Of a stretch of 64,000 nt of DNA, positions 22,460-29,864 are shown piece after piece. Source of the stretch: Chitinophagaceae bacterium UBA1953 (GTDB lineage Bacteria; Bacteroidota; Bacteroidia; Chitinophagales; Chitinophagaceae); NCBI GenBank assembly GCA_002336115.1, contig DDEN01000056.1, positions 239,577 through 303,576 of the forward strand. The letters are read 5' to 3'. Each line of letters begins with the position of its first letter. The stretch's first letter is position 1. The notes beneath the pieces were generated by a model. The model searched no databases. It was not told where the DNA came from and worked only from the letters and a program-made list of their open reading frames with translations. Both the position numbers and the translations under genes were made by a program.

Positions 22460-23650
22460 ATGACACAAACATATCAACAACCTTCAGCACAAGGTTATTA
22501 TGGAAAATTTGGTGGGGCATATATTCCTGAAATGCTGCACCGCAACGTGGAGGAACTGCAGAACCGTTACCTGGAAATTATGCAGGATGCTTCGTTTCAT
22601 AAAGAATTCAGATCGTTACTGAAAGATTATGTGGGCAGGCCAACACCGTTGTATTATGCAAAACGTTTAAGCAAACAGCATGGTACAAACATCTGGCTAA
22701 AGCGGGAAGATTTATGCCATACCGGTGCACATAAAATCAATAATACGGTCGGACAGATTTTACTTGCCGAACGTTTGGGTAAGAAACGGATTATTGCTGA
22801 AACAGGAGCTGGTCAGCATGGTGTGGCTACTGCAACGGTATGTGCATTGAAAGGTGTGGAGTGCATTGTATATATGGGTGAAAAGGATATTGAACGGCAG
22901 GCCCCCAACGTTGCACGTATGAAAATGCTTGGTGCAAAAGTTGTACCTGCAACAAGCGGAAGCAAAACCTTGAAAGATGCAACCAATGAAGCTATCCGTG
23001 ACTGGATTAACAACCCGAACGATACGCATTACATTATCGGATCGGTGGTTGGGCCTCATCCTTACCCTGATATGGTGGCGAAGTTTCAGAGTGTGATCAG
23101 TGAAGAAATACGCTGGCAGTTAAAAGAACATATTGGCTCCGAATTGCCAACTCATGTAATGGCTTGTGTGGGTGGTGGCAGTAATGCAGCAGGAACATTT
23201 TATCATTTTCTTGATGAATTAACGGTGCAGTTAATAGCTGTTGAAGCGGCAGGTTGTGGTGTAAACAGTGGTATGAGTGCAGCAACAACACAGTTAGGCA
23301 AGCCGGGAATTTTGCACGGCAGTAAAAGTTTATTAATGCAGACAGAAGACGGACAGGTTGTAGAGCCGCATAGCATTTCAGCTGGGTTGGATTATCCAGG
23401 TATTGGTCCGTTGCATGCACATTTGTATGATAGTGGCCGTGGTACTTTTTTAAGTGCAACAGATGATGAAGCATTGAAAGCTGTGTTTGAATTGTGCCGG
23501 CTGGAGGGAATTATTCCTGCGCTTGAAAGCGCACATGCACTTGCTGCGTTAAATCAACTGAAGTTTAAAGAAACAGACCAGGTGGTGCTTTGCTTAAGCG
23601 GAAGAGGAGATAAAGACCTTGCAACGTATATGAAGGCGATGGAAGGATGA
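22460..23650 (+). CDS. trpB: Tryptophan synthase beta chain
   Basis: A 396-residue PLP enzyme condensing indole with serine. N-terminal YYGKFGGAYIPEML is typical; Lys92 in HTGAHKINN binds PLP; GAGQHGVATATVCAL, the glycine-rich phosphate loop CVGGGSNAAG, and LSGRGDKDL near the end complete the set. It forms the alpha2-beta2 complex with TrpA, encoded 543 bp downstream. Normally trpB and trpA are adjacent; here a nuclease cassette separates them, beginning with the last base of the trpB TGA. Confidence 0.97.
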   Translation: MTQTYQQPSAQGYYGKFGGAYIPEMLHRNVEELQNRYLEIMQDASFHKEFRSLLKDYVGRPTPLYYAKRLSKQHGTNIWLKREDLCHTGAHKINNTVGQILLAERLGKKRIIAETGAGQHGVATATVCALKGVECIVYMGEKDIERQAPNVARMKMLGAKVVPATSGSKTLKDATNEAIRDWINNPNDTHYIIGSVVGPHPYPDMVAKFQSVISEEIRWQLKEHIGSELPTHVMACVGGGSNAAGTFYHFLDELTVQLIAVEAAGCGVNSGMSAATTQLGKPGILHGSKSLLMQTEDGQVVEPHSISAGLDYPGIGPLHAHLYDSGRGTFLSATDDEALKAVFELCRLEGIIPALESAHALAALNQLKFKETDQVVLCLSGRGDKDLATYMKAMEG

Positions 23651-24192
23651 CCTCTCCCCACCCCTCTCCTCGGGGAGAGGGGGGTAGTAAACTCCAAACA
23701 TTTGATCATCATGTCCGATTCATACAACGATAATTTGCATAAGGGCTCAATAGGAAAGTTGTATGAGTATGCAAGGGATTTGAGAAGGAATAATACATCG
23801 GCTGAAGATTTATTATGGAGTAACTTGAGGAATCGAAAATTAGATGGCTTGAAATTTCGCAGACAGCATCCGTTAGATAAGTTTATTGCAGATTTTTATT
23901 GTCATGAAATTAAACTTGTAATTGAAGTTGACGGTTCTGTACATGATAACGAAGATGCAAAGCTGTACGATGAGCAAAGAACTTATGAGCTAAAAGAGTT
24001 GGGAATTACAGTTGCAAGGTTCAGGAATGAGGAAGTGCTGGAAAGAATGGAAGAGATTTTAAAAACAATCAGAGAACTGATTAAAAAAATTGATGAAACA
24101 AGATAGGGTGATGATATTGTTACTACTATCGTATTATTAACTAATAAAAGCCCGGCCTCCCTCTCTTGAAGGAGAGGGAATGAGGGAGAGGT
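23650..24192 (+). mobile_element. Inverted-repeat cassette carrying a DUF559 gene, inserted between trpB and trpA
   Basis: A 543-bp segment with related, inverted ends. The left end is ACCTCTCCC (23650-23658) plus a hairpin of perfect 9-bp arms CCCCTCTCC / GGAGAGGGG around TCGG (23661-23682). The right end is a hairpin TCCCTCTC / GAGAGGGA (24158-24179) followed by GGGAGAGGT (24184-24192). The outermost 9 bp are perfect inverted repeats. The left end shares a base with the trpB stop; the right end places a purine-rich GAGGGAGAGG just before the trpA ATG, where it can serve as ribosome-binding site. Mobility is inferred. Confidence 0.72.
23711..24106 (+). CDS. DUF559 endonuclease-domain protein (Vsr/PD-(D/E)XK-like)
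   Basis: A 131-residue protein of the DUF559 family, which belongs to the very-short-patch-repair-like branch of PD-(D/E)XK nucleases. The family core is complete: ARDLRRNNTSAEDLLWSNLR, then LDGLKFRRQHPLDKF, D61 in IADFYC, E72-V-D74 in LVIEVDGSVHD, and YDEQRTYELKELGITVARFRN. ATG at 23711 is preferred over a TTG three codons upstream. The gene is the only one in the inverted-repeat cassette and lies in the operon's orientation. Its natural substrate is unknown. Confidence 0.9.
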   Translation: MSDSYNDNLHKGSIGKLYEYARDLRRNNTSAEDLLWSNLRNRKLDGLKFRRQHPLDKFIADFYCHEIKLVIEVDGSVHDNEDAKLYDEQRTYELKELGITVARFRNEEVLERMEEILKTIRELIKKIDETR

Positions 24193-24193
24193 T

Positions 24194-24964
24194 ATGAGCA
24201 GAATAAAAGAATTGTTTGAACGAAAGCAAAACAATGTTTTGAATGTGTATTGTACAGCAGGTTATCCTGAGTTAAACAGCACAACAGAAGTAATGAACGC
24301 ATTGCAGGCAAACGGTGCTGATTTAATTGAACTGGGAATGCCGTATAGTGATCCGCTGGCTGATGGCCCGGTTATTCAGCACAGCAGCACCATTGCATTA
24401 AATAATGGGATGACGATCCAGGAATTGTTTAACCAGTTAAAAGATTGCAGGAAAGATATTTCTGTGCCGGTTGTTTTGATGGGTTACATGAATCCAGTTC
24501 TGCAATACGGTTTTGAACAGTTTTGTAAAGATGCGGCTGCAGTTGGTGTGGATGGTTTGATATTACCTGATTTACCAGAGTATGAATTTGAAACTGAGTT
24601 TGGTGCCATCATTAAACAATACGGACTTGATTTTATATTTCTTGTTACTCCTGAAACAAGTGATGAACGGATTAAGAAACTCGACAGCCTGAGCAGCGGA
24701 TTTTTATACGCAGTATCATCATCTTCCACAACAGGAAGCGATAAAAATATGACGGATGTTGATGCGTATTTACAGAAGTTAAAAAATATGCAGTTGAAAA
24801 ATCCTGTGCTGGTTGGTTTTGGTATTAAGGATAAACAAACTTTTGATGCAGCATGTACACATGCAAACGGGGCTATTATTGGAACGGCATTTATAAAAGC
24901 ACTGGACGATACGACTGATGTTGAATCAACTGTGAAAAAGTTTCTTGATGGAGTGCTAAACTGA
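24194..24964 (+). CDS. trpA: Tryptophan synthase alpha chain
   Basis: A 256-residue (beta-alpha)8 enzyme releasing indole from indole-3-glycerol phosphate. Catalytic Glu46 is in LIELGMPYSDPLADGP and Asp57 follows in the same block; YAVSSSSTTG and VGFGIKDKQ form the phosphate site. Its start lies 2 bp after the right end of the DUF559 cassette, which supplies the upstream purine-rich stretch. The gene ends one base before a tRNA-Gly gene on the opposite strand; I see no terminator at this end. Confidence 0.97.
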   Translation: MSRIKELFERKQNNVLNVYCTAGYPELNSTTEVMNALQANGADLIELGMPYSDPLADGPVIQHSSTIALNNGMTIQELFNQLKDCRKDISVPVVLMGYMNPVLQYGFEQFCKDAAAVGVDGLILPDLPEYEFETEFGAIIKQYGLDFIFLVTPETSDERIKKLDSLSSGFLYAVSSSSTTGSDKNMTDVDAYLQKLKNMQLKNPVLVGFGIKDKQTFDAACTHANGAIIGTAFIKALDDTTDVESTVKKFLDGVLN

Positions 24965-24965
24965 G

Positions 24966-25038
24966 AGCGGAAAACGAGACTCGAACTCGCCACCTACAGC
25001 TTGGGAAGCTGTCGCTCTACCAGATGAGCTATTTCCGC
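24966..25038 (-). tRNA. tRNA-Gly (anticodon CCC)
   Basis: A 73-nt cloverleaf on the minus strand: acceptor GCGGAAA / TTTCCGC, D arm GCTC-ATCTGGTA-GAGC, anticodon arm ACAGC-TTCCCAA-GCTGT with anticodon CCC (reads GGG), variable AGGTG, T arm GCGAG-TTCGAGT-CTCGT. CCA is not encoded. It lies 1 bp after the trpA stop and antisense to any read-through from trp into his. Confidence 0.95.
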
Positions 25039-25050
25039 TTAATTAAACAG

Positions 25051-25058
25051 GAAAGGTA
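25051..25058 (-). promoter_or_regulatory. -7 promoter box of tRNA-Gly
   Basis: Minus strand TACCTTTC, one base off TAnnTTTG, 12 bp upstream of the mature tRNA 5' end, the expected distance. Confidence 0.5.
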
Positions 25059-25093
25059 AGATGAAAAAATTATAAGAGAAAAAATATTACTCA

Positions 25094-25687
25094 ATGAATT
25101 TAGCCATCGTAAAGTATAATGCAGGAAATATCCAGTCCGTTTTGTTTGCACTGGAACGTTTAGGTATGCAGGCAAAGGTAACAGATGATTTTGCGGAACT
25201 GCAGCAGGCCGATAAAGTGATCTTCCCCGGTGTGGGAGAGGCACGAAGCGCCATGAACAGTTTACAGGAAAAGGGGTTAGATTCTGTGATTAAAAATCTG
25301 AAACAACCTGTACTGGGCATTTGTGTGGGTATGCAATTGCTGTTTGAACATTCGGAAGAAAGTGATACGGAATGTTTGGGAATTGTCCCTGCAAAAGTGA
25401 AGTTGTTCCGCCCAAAAGAAGCAGGCAATACAAAAGTCCCTCAAATTGGCTGGAATAATATTTACAATCTCAAAACATCATTGTTTAAAGATGTTCCCGA
25501 AAATAGTTATGTGTATTATGTGCATAGCTATTATGCAGAAATGAATCCCTACTGTATTGCAACATCTGATTACAGTGTTGAGTATTGCGGAGCTGTGCAG
25601 AAAGATAATTTTTACGGGGTACAGTTTCATGCTGAGAAAAGCGCCAAAGTTGGAGAACAGATACTCGCTAACTTTTTGAAGGGGTAG
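25094..25687 (+). CDS. hisH: Imidazole glycerol phosphate synthase, glutaminase subunit
   Basis: A 197-residue class I amidotransferase of histidine synthesis that feeds ammonia to HisF. N-terminus MNLAIVKYNAGNIQSV, PGVGEARSAM loop, nucleophile Cys77 in LGICVGMQLLF, PQIGWNN, YYVHSYY and the His-Glu pair in VQFHAEKSAKVG. The last motif is usually HPEKS; the Pro-to-Ala change leaves His and Glu intact. It is followed by hisA, but no hisF is present. Confidence 0.95.
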   Translation: MNLAIVKYNAGNIQSVLFALERLGMQAKVTDDFAELQQADKVIFPGVGEARSAMNSLQEKGLDSVIKNLKQPVLGICVGMQLLFEHSEESDTECLGIVPAKVKLFRPKEAGNTKVPQIGWNNIYNLKTSLFKDVPENSYVYYVHSYYAEMNPYCIATSDYSVEYCGAVQKDNFYGVQFHAEKSAKVGEQILANFLKG

Positions 25688-25726
25688 TGTAATTTAAAAT
25701 AAATAATTAAAAATTAGAAATCAGGA

Positions 25727-26452
25727 ATGCAGATCATACCGGCCATTGATATCATTGATGGGAAATGCGTACGTTTAACAGAAGGTGATTATTCGCAGAA
25801 GAAAATCTACAACGAAAACCCGTTAGAGGTTGCAAAAGAATTTGAAGCAGCAGGTTTGATGCGCCTACATCTTGTAGATCTTGACGGGGCAAAAGCAGGA
25901 GCTGTTAAAAACTGGAAAGTGCTGGAAAGTATTGCCGGAAATACATCACTCATTGTTGATTTTGGTGGAGGAATTAAAAAAGAAGAAGATGTGAAAGTTG
26001 TTTTTGATTCCGGTGCTGCTATGGCAACTGTTGGAAGTATTGCTGTAAAAGAAGAAGAAAAGTTTGTAAGCTGGCTGACACAATTTGGTGCTGTTAATTT
26101 TTTGCTTGGCGCTGATGTGAAAGATGAGAAAATTGCTGTAGCAGGCTGGCTTGAAACAACTGATATCCGGATTTATGATTTTATAGAGAAATACATTAAC
26201 CAAGGTGTACAGCAGATATTCTGCACAGACGTAAGTAAAGATGGCCGCCTTGAAGGCCCTTCAATAGAGTTGTATAAAAATATTCTTACCAAATTTCCTC
26301 AGCTTCATTTCATTGCCAGTGGTGGAGTAAGTTCAATGGACGATCTCTTTGCATTGCAAAGCATTGGCTGTAGTGGTGCAATTGTAGGCAAAGCCATTTA
26401 TGAAGGAAGAATAAGCCTGTCCGAATTGCAAAAAATAAATCAGCGAGTATAA
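25727..26452 (+). CDS. hisA: ProFAR isomerase (HisA)
   Basis: A 241-residue (beta-alpha)8 barrel converting ProFAR to PRFAR. The N-terminal Asp (IIPAIDIIDGKCVRL) and second Asp in IFCTDVSKDGRLEGPS are the catalytic pair; DFGGGIKKEEDV and ASGGVSSMDDL are phosphate loops. It lies 39 bp after hisH. It is homologous to TrpF, of which two copies lie upstream. The next gene is on the other strand, so the usual hisF, hisI and others are missing at this spot. Confidence 0.96.
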   Translation: MQIIPAIDIIDGKCVRLTEGDYSQKKIYNENPLEVAKEFEAAGLMRLHLVDLDGAKAGAVKNWKVLESIAGNTSLIVDFGGGIKKEEDVKVVFDSGAAMATVGSIAVKEEEKFVSWLTQFGAVNFLLGADVKDEKIAVAGWLETTDIRIYDFIEKYINQGVQQIFCTDVSKDGRLEGPSIELYKNILTKFPQLHFIASGGVSSMDDLFALQSIGCSGAIVGKAIYEGRISLSELQKINQRV

Positions 26453-26471
26453 TTTTTTTGGAGTGTTTGTT

Positions 26472-26501
26472 TTACTCCCCTTTAGGGGTTGGGGGCTTAA
26501 A
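26472..26501. repeat. GC-rich palindromic repeat overlapping the flippase 3' end
   Basis: CTCCCCTTTAGGGGTTGGGG and following GCTT, with palindromic core CCCCTTTAGGGG. It encodes the C-terminal PPTPKGE and the stop region of the flippase. It is similar in wording to the ends of the DUF559 cassette (CCCCTCTCC...GGAGAGGGG then TGGGG-like). Confidence 0.65.
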
Positions 26502-27992
26502 ACGTTTTTTCACTACATGCAGTAATTGCATTGCATCGGGTGTAAGCTTCATTGCAAATATTCCGGCAATAAATAAAACAGTAAACAAGCTGCTTCGTAA
26601 AATAATTCCTGTCCATCCACCTGTTTCTTTAAACAAAAAGTAACTGATATAATAAGTAACAACGGCAAGTAAAATGCTGAGTAATGTTTTACTGTTGAAA
26701 GGTTGGAGGTTGAACCGTTTCCACAAAAATATCCAGCGTATAAGGTTATAAACAGCAAATGAAATAAGATTGGCATATGCGCTGCCAATGATTCCATACT
26801 GCTTAACAAGAAAATAGTTTAAAGGTAAAATAAGCAAAATCAAAATAATGCCTGTTGCAAAATCAAATCGCCATTGAGTAGAAGTGCCAATAATCTGCCC
26901 GTTAACACCGGTGCCGGCATCAATAATTTTTGTAATGCCAAGAATAAAAATTACAATAATCCCTTGTTTGTAATCGCCCTGAATATCTAAAACATGAAAT
27001 GCATCAGTAATATTGAGCCATATACCTGCAAAAATGAAAAGCCCGGCAAGCAGAAGGTTAATGGATGTGCGGGAATAGATGCGGCTGATTTCCTGTAAAT
27101 TTTTATTTCGCCATGCAAGTGAAAGAATTGGTGTTGTTATGGCAATGATACTTCTTTGGGGCACCTGTATAAGATTGGCAATATAAGTTGAGAGATTGTA
27201 AATACCAGCATCGTGCAGCCCCTGCTTGCTTACACTTGAAATTATAATTGTATCGGCAACCTGTGAAATAATGCCTATGAGTACTCCGCCATAAATAAGA
27301 CCTGCAAGCCCGGCCATTTTTGTTTTGAGCCGTTGTGTTACTTTACTTTTTCTGAAAACAAAGTGAATATCAGTGGTTGACTTCAGATAAATTATCAAAA
27401 TAGCGGCAAGTAAAATGAATTGCAGAGAAAACAATTTTATAAAAGCATCAAAATCGATGATTTTAAATAAGAAAAGTAAAATAAGAATTAATGTAAGTAA
27501 ACGTAACCCGGTTTCTCTCAAGAAATTTGTGGTGATGGTTTTTTGATAGGTCCAGGAATAACTCTCAAAAAGTGTGAAAAGAAGAATTCCTAATCCAAAC
27601 AAAAAATTCCAGTGATAGTAATTGACGTATAAAGCAGAGCGTCCGGAATATTTACGTATAATTAAAGGCTCAAATATGATTCCTCCTATTACCACAAGTA
27701 CAAAACCTATTAGTGCAAAACCCAGTGTTAAGGTATATAGATCATTCTCTTTTTTATTAAGATGAGATCGGTAGTAAGGGAAGAATTTATAAATAACGGA
27801 TGGAGTTCCTAATGCTGCAAGGCCAAACATTAACTGGCCAACATCAAAGAACAACCTTGTTAAACCATATTCATCGGGTGTAAAAGCATGGCTGCCGCTA
27901 CGGATAAAAAACCATGTATTGACAAAGCCAATAAGAAAACCCATGTAAATAACAATACTGGATATTATGGCTTGTTTCCTGATTTGTCCCAT
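26472..27992 (-). CDS. Polysaccharide/lipopolysaccharide flippase-like membrane protein
   Basis: A 506-residue integral membrane protein with about 12-14 hydrophobic helices and the scattered charged loops of the MOP superfamily (Wzx/MATE-like oligosaccharide flippase). The N-terminal half has GLTRLFFDVGQLMFGLAALGTP and FFPYYR, common in Bacteroidota flippases. Likely role: moving lipid-linked sugars across the inner membrane. No glycosyltransferases are adjacent. Its last residues KPPTPKGE are encoded by a GC-rich palindromic repeat that has run into the 3' end. Confidence 0.85.
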   Translation of the reverse strand: MGQIRKQAIISSIVIYMGFLIGFVNTWFFIRSGSHAFTPDEYGLTRLFFDVGQLMFGLAALGTPSVIYKFFPYYRSHLNKKENDLYTLTLGFALIGFVLVVIGGIIFEPLIIRKYSGRSALYVNYYHWNFLFGLGILLFTLFESYSWTYQKTITTNFLRETGLRLLTLILILLFLFKIIDFDAFIKLFSLQFILLAAILIIYLKSTTDIHFVFRKSKVTQRLKTKMAGLAGLIYGGVLIGIISQVADTIIISSVSKQGLHDAGIYNLSTYIANLIQVPQRSIIAITTPILSLAWRNKNLQEISRIYSRTSINLLLAGLFIFAGIWLNITDAFHVLDIQGDYKQGIIVIFILGITKIIDAGTGVNGQIIGTSTQWRFDFATGIILILLILPLNYFLVKQYGIIGSAYANLISFAVYNLIRWIFLWKRFNLQPFNSKTLLSILLAVVTYYISYFLFKETGGWTGIILRSSLFTVLFIAGIFAMKLTPDAMQLLHVVKKRFKPPTPKGE

Positions 27993-28007
27993 AAGTGGCC
28001 GAAGGTA

Positions 28008-29714
28008 TTATTTTACCTTTTTATAATTTACATAAAAATTCTTATCCATCAGTTTACTGATGTCTTCGTCATCTTTAAAGTTGACTCTCATTTTCTGCCA
28101 GGTTTCAGTTGCTAGCATCAAACCATATTTTGGGCTACTATTGCCGGGCAAAAGAATAGGCATATTAAAACCTTTTATACAATCACTCCAGCGGTAATAC
28201 AAAAGTTGTGATCCATTTTCTGCCGAAAGATAATATTCCAGTGTAGGAACCTGTGTGGTGCGCAGGTACTGATCAAATACTTTTGATAAATTATATCCTG
28301 TTCTTTTTGAAATAAAATCTTCAATCTCAGCCGACGTAACTGTTTTATACCGGTACTTATCATTCATATCACGCAGCAGCATCCGAAATGTACTTTTGTC
28401 GCCAATAATCTGCCTGATCATGTGAAGCATGTTGGCAGCTTTGGGATACATATCACCACTGCCTTCATCATTTACATTGTATTTGCCAATGATTGGTATA
28501 TCGTTCCTGATGCCACGGCGAATGCCTTGTACATAAGCATTACCGGCATCGGTTCCGTAATAATAATCGGTAAACAATGTTTCGCTGTAGTTGGTAAATC
28601 CTTCATGCACCCACATATCGGCAATGTCTTTCGATGTGATGCCGTTTCCAAACCATTCGTGTCCGCTTTCATGAATAATGATGAAATCCCATTTCAATCC
28701 CCAGCCTGTGCCGCTCATATCCCTGCCACGGTAACCATTTTGAAAACCGTTACCATAAGCAACTGCACTCTGGTGTTCCATGCCGAGATAATGACTTTCA
28801 ACAAGTTTATATCCATCCTCATAAAAAGGATAGGGGCCAAACCAATATTCAAACGCATGAATCATTGGTTTTACCTGTTCAAATTGTTTTTTAGCTTTAT
28901 CAAGATTGTATTCAAGAACGTAATAGTCAAGATCGAGTTTTCCTTTTTCTCCCATTAAGGTATCACTGAAATGGGCATACTTGCCAACATTCATTGTTAT
29001 ATCATAGTTGTTGATTGGTTTGCTTACAAACCATGTCCACGTTTTCATTCCGTTTACAGAAGCAGAAACATTTCTCAGCCGTCCATTTGAAATATTCATT
29101 AATGTGTCCGGAACTGTAATGCTGATTTGTGTGCTGTCCGGCTCATCACTTTGGTGATCTTTACACGGCCACCACACACTTGCCCCAAGGTTCTGGCAGG
29201 CAGTGCCAATCCAGGGATTGCCGTTCTTATCCTTTTTCCACACAACTCCTCCATCCCATGGTGCATTCAAAGCCGGTTTGGGAACTCCATGATAATAAAG
29301 TTTTAATTGATGAATATTTTCATTGCCATTTATTGATTTGGGTAATTTTTTCCCCGGCATAATAATAAACCATGCATGACCATCACGTACATATTTAACA
29401 GGAACGTTATTGAGATAAGCGCTGTCGATTGTTAACGGTTCCTGCAAATCAATCTGCATGCGTTTGCCTGCTTTCTTTACTAACCTGAAAGAAATAGTAT
29501 TACTTCCGCTGATGGTGAAATTTCCGAAGTTGGGAGTTACATGCAGATCATACATCACCACATCCCACCATGCACGTTCGGGGGTAATGGTGCCACGCAA
29601 CGTATCCTGGTGTGTGAATACTTTTGGTTTTTCAAACTGTGCCGATGCAGAATAAATAATAAAACAGCTAACTAAGAATGAAATGCCTCTGAACCAGGAT
29701 GTGATTTTTTTCAT
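28008..29714 (-). CDS. M1 family metallopeptidase (aminopeptidase)
   Basis: A 568-residue exported zinc aminopeptidase with an N-terminal signal peptide (cleavage near SASA, residue 21-24). LGMEHQSAVAYGNGF corresponds to the GAMEN-type exopeptidase motif, and HESGHEWFGNGI followed after 18 residues by HEGFTNYSETLF is the M1 HExxH-x18-E zinc site. C-terminal half DNIPIIGKYNVNDEGSGDMYPKAANMLHMIR fits the family. It should act in the periplasm on N-terminal residues. It sits 15 bp upstream of the flippase in the same direction. Confidence 0.92.
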   Translation of the reverse strand: MKKITSWFRGISFLVSCFIIYSASAQFEKPKVFTHQDTLRGTITPERAWWDVVMYDLHVTPNFGNFTISGSNTISFRLVKKAGKRMQIDLQEPLTIDSAYLNNVPVKYVRDGHAWFIIMPGKKLPKSINGNENIHQLKLYYHGVPKPALNAPWDGGVVWKKDKNGNPWIGTACQNLGASVWWPCKDHQSDEPDSTQISITVPDTLMNISNGRLRNVSASVNGMKTWTWFVSKPINNYDITMNVGKYAHFSDTLMGEKGKLDLDYYVLEYNLDKAKKQFEQVKPMIHAFEYWFGPYPFYEDGYKLVESHYLGMEHQSAVAYGNGFQNGYRGRDMSGTGWGLKWDFIIIHESGHEWFGNGITSKDIADMWVHEGFTNYSETLFTDYYYGTDAGNAYVQGIRRGIRNDIPIIGKYNVNDEGSGDMYPKAANMLHMIRQIIGDKSTFRMLLRDMNDKYRYKTVTSAEIEDFISKRTGYNLSKVFDQYLRTTQVPTLEYYLSAENGSQLLYYRWSDCIKGFNMPILLPGNSSPKYGLMLATETWQKMRVNFKDDEDISKLMDKNFYVNYKKVK

Positions 29715-29864
29715 GTGATAATTTGTTGTTTTATTTTAGCCACACAGTATTTGCCATAAAATTATAATCGCCGGATGGATTAAATTGCTCTGTAATTTTC
29801 AGGGCTCATTTCATACTTAATTTCACCGGGTTAATATTTGCCCTAAATTTAGCAGTAATTATTT

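Noticed and set aside
28422..28958. 178-residue plus-strand ORF
   Set aside because: Wholly antisense to the well-supported M1 peptidase gene; composition is that of a shadow frame.
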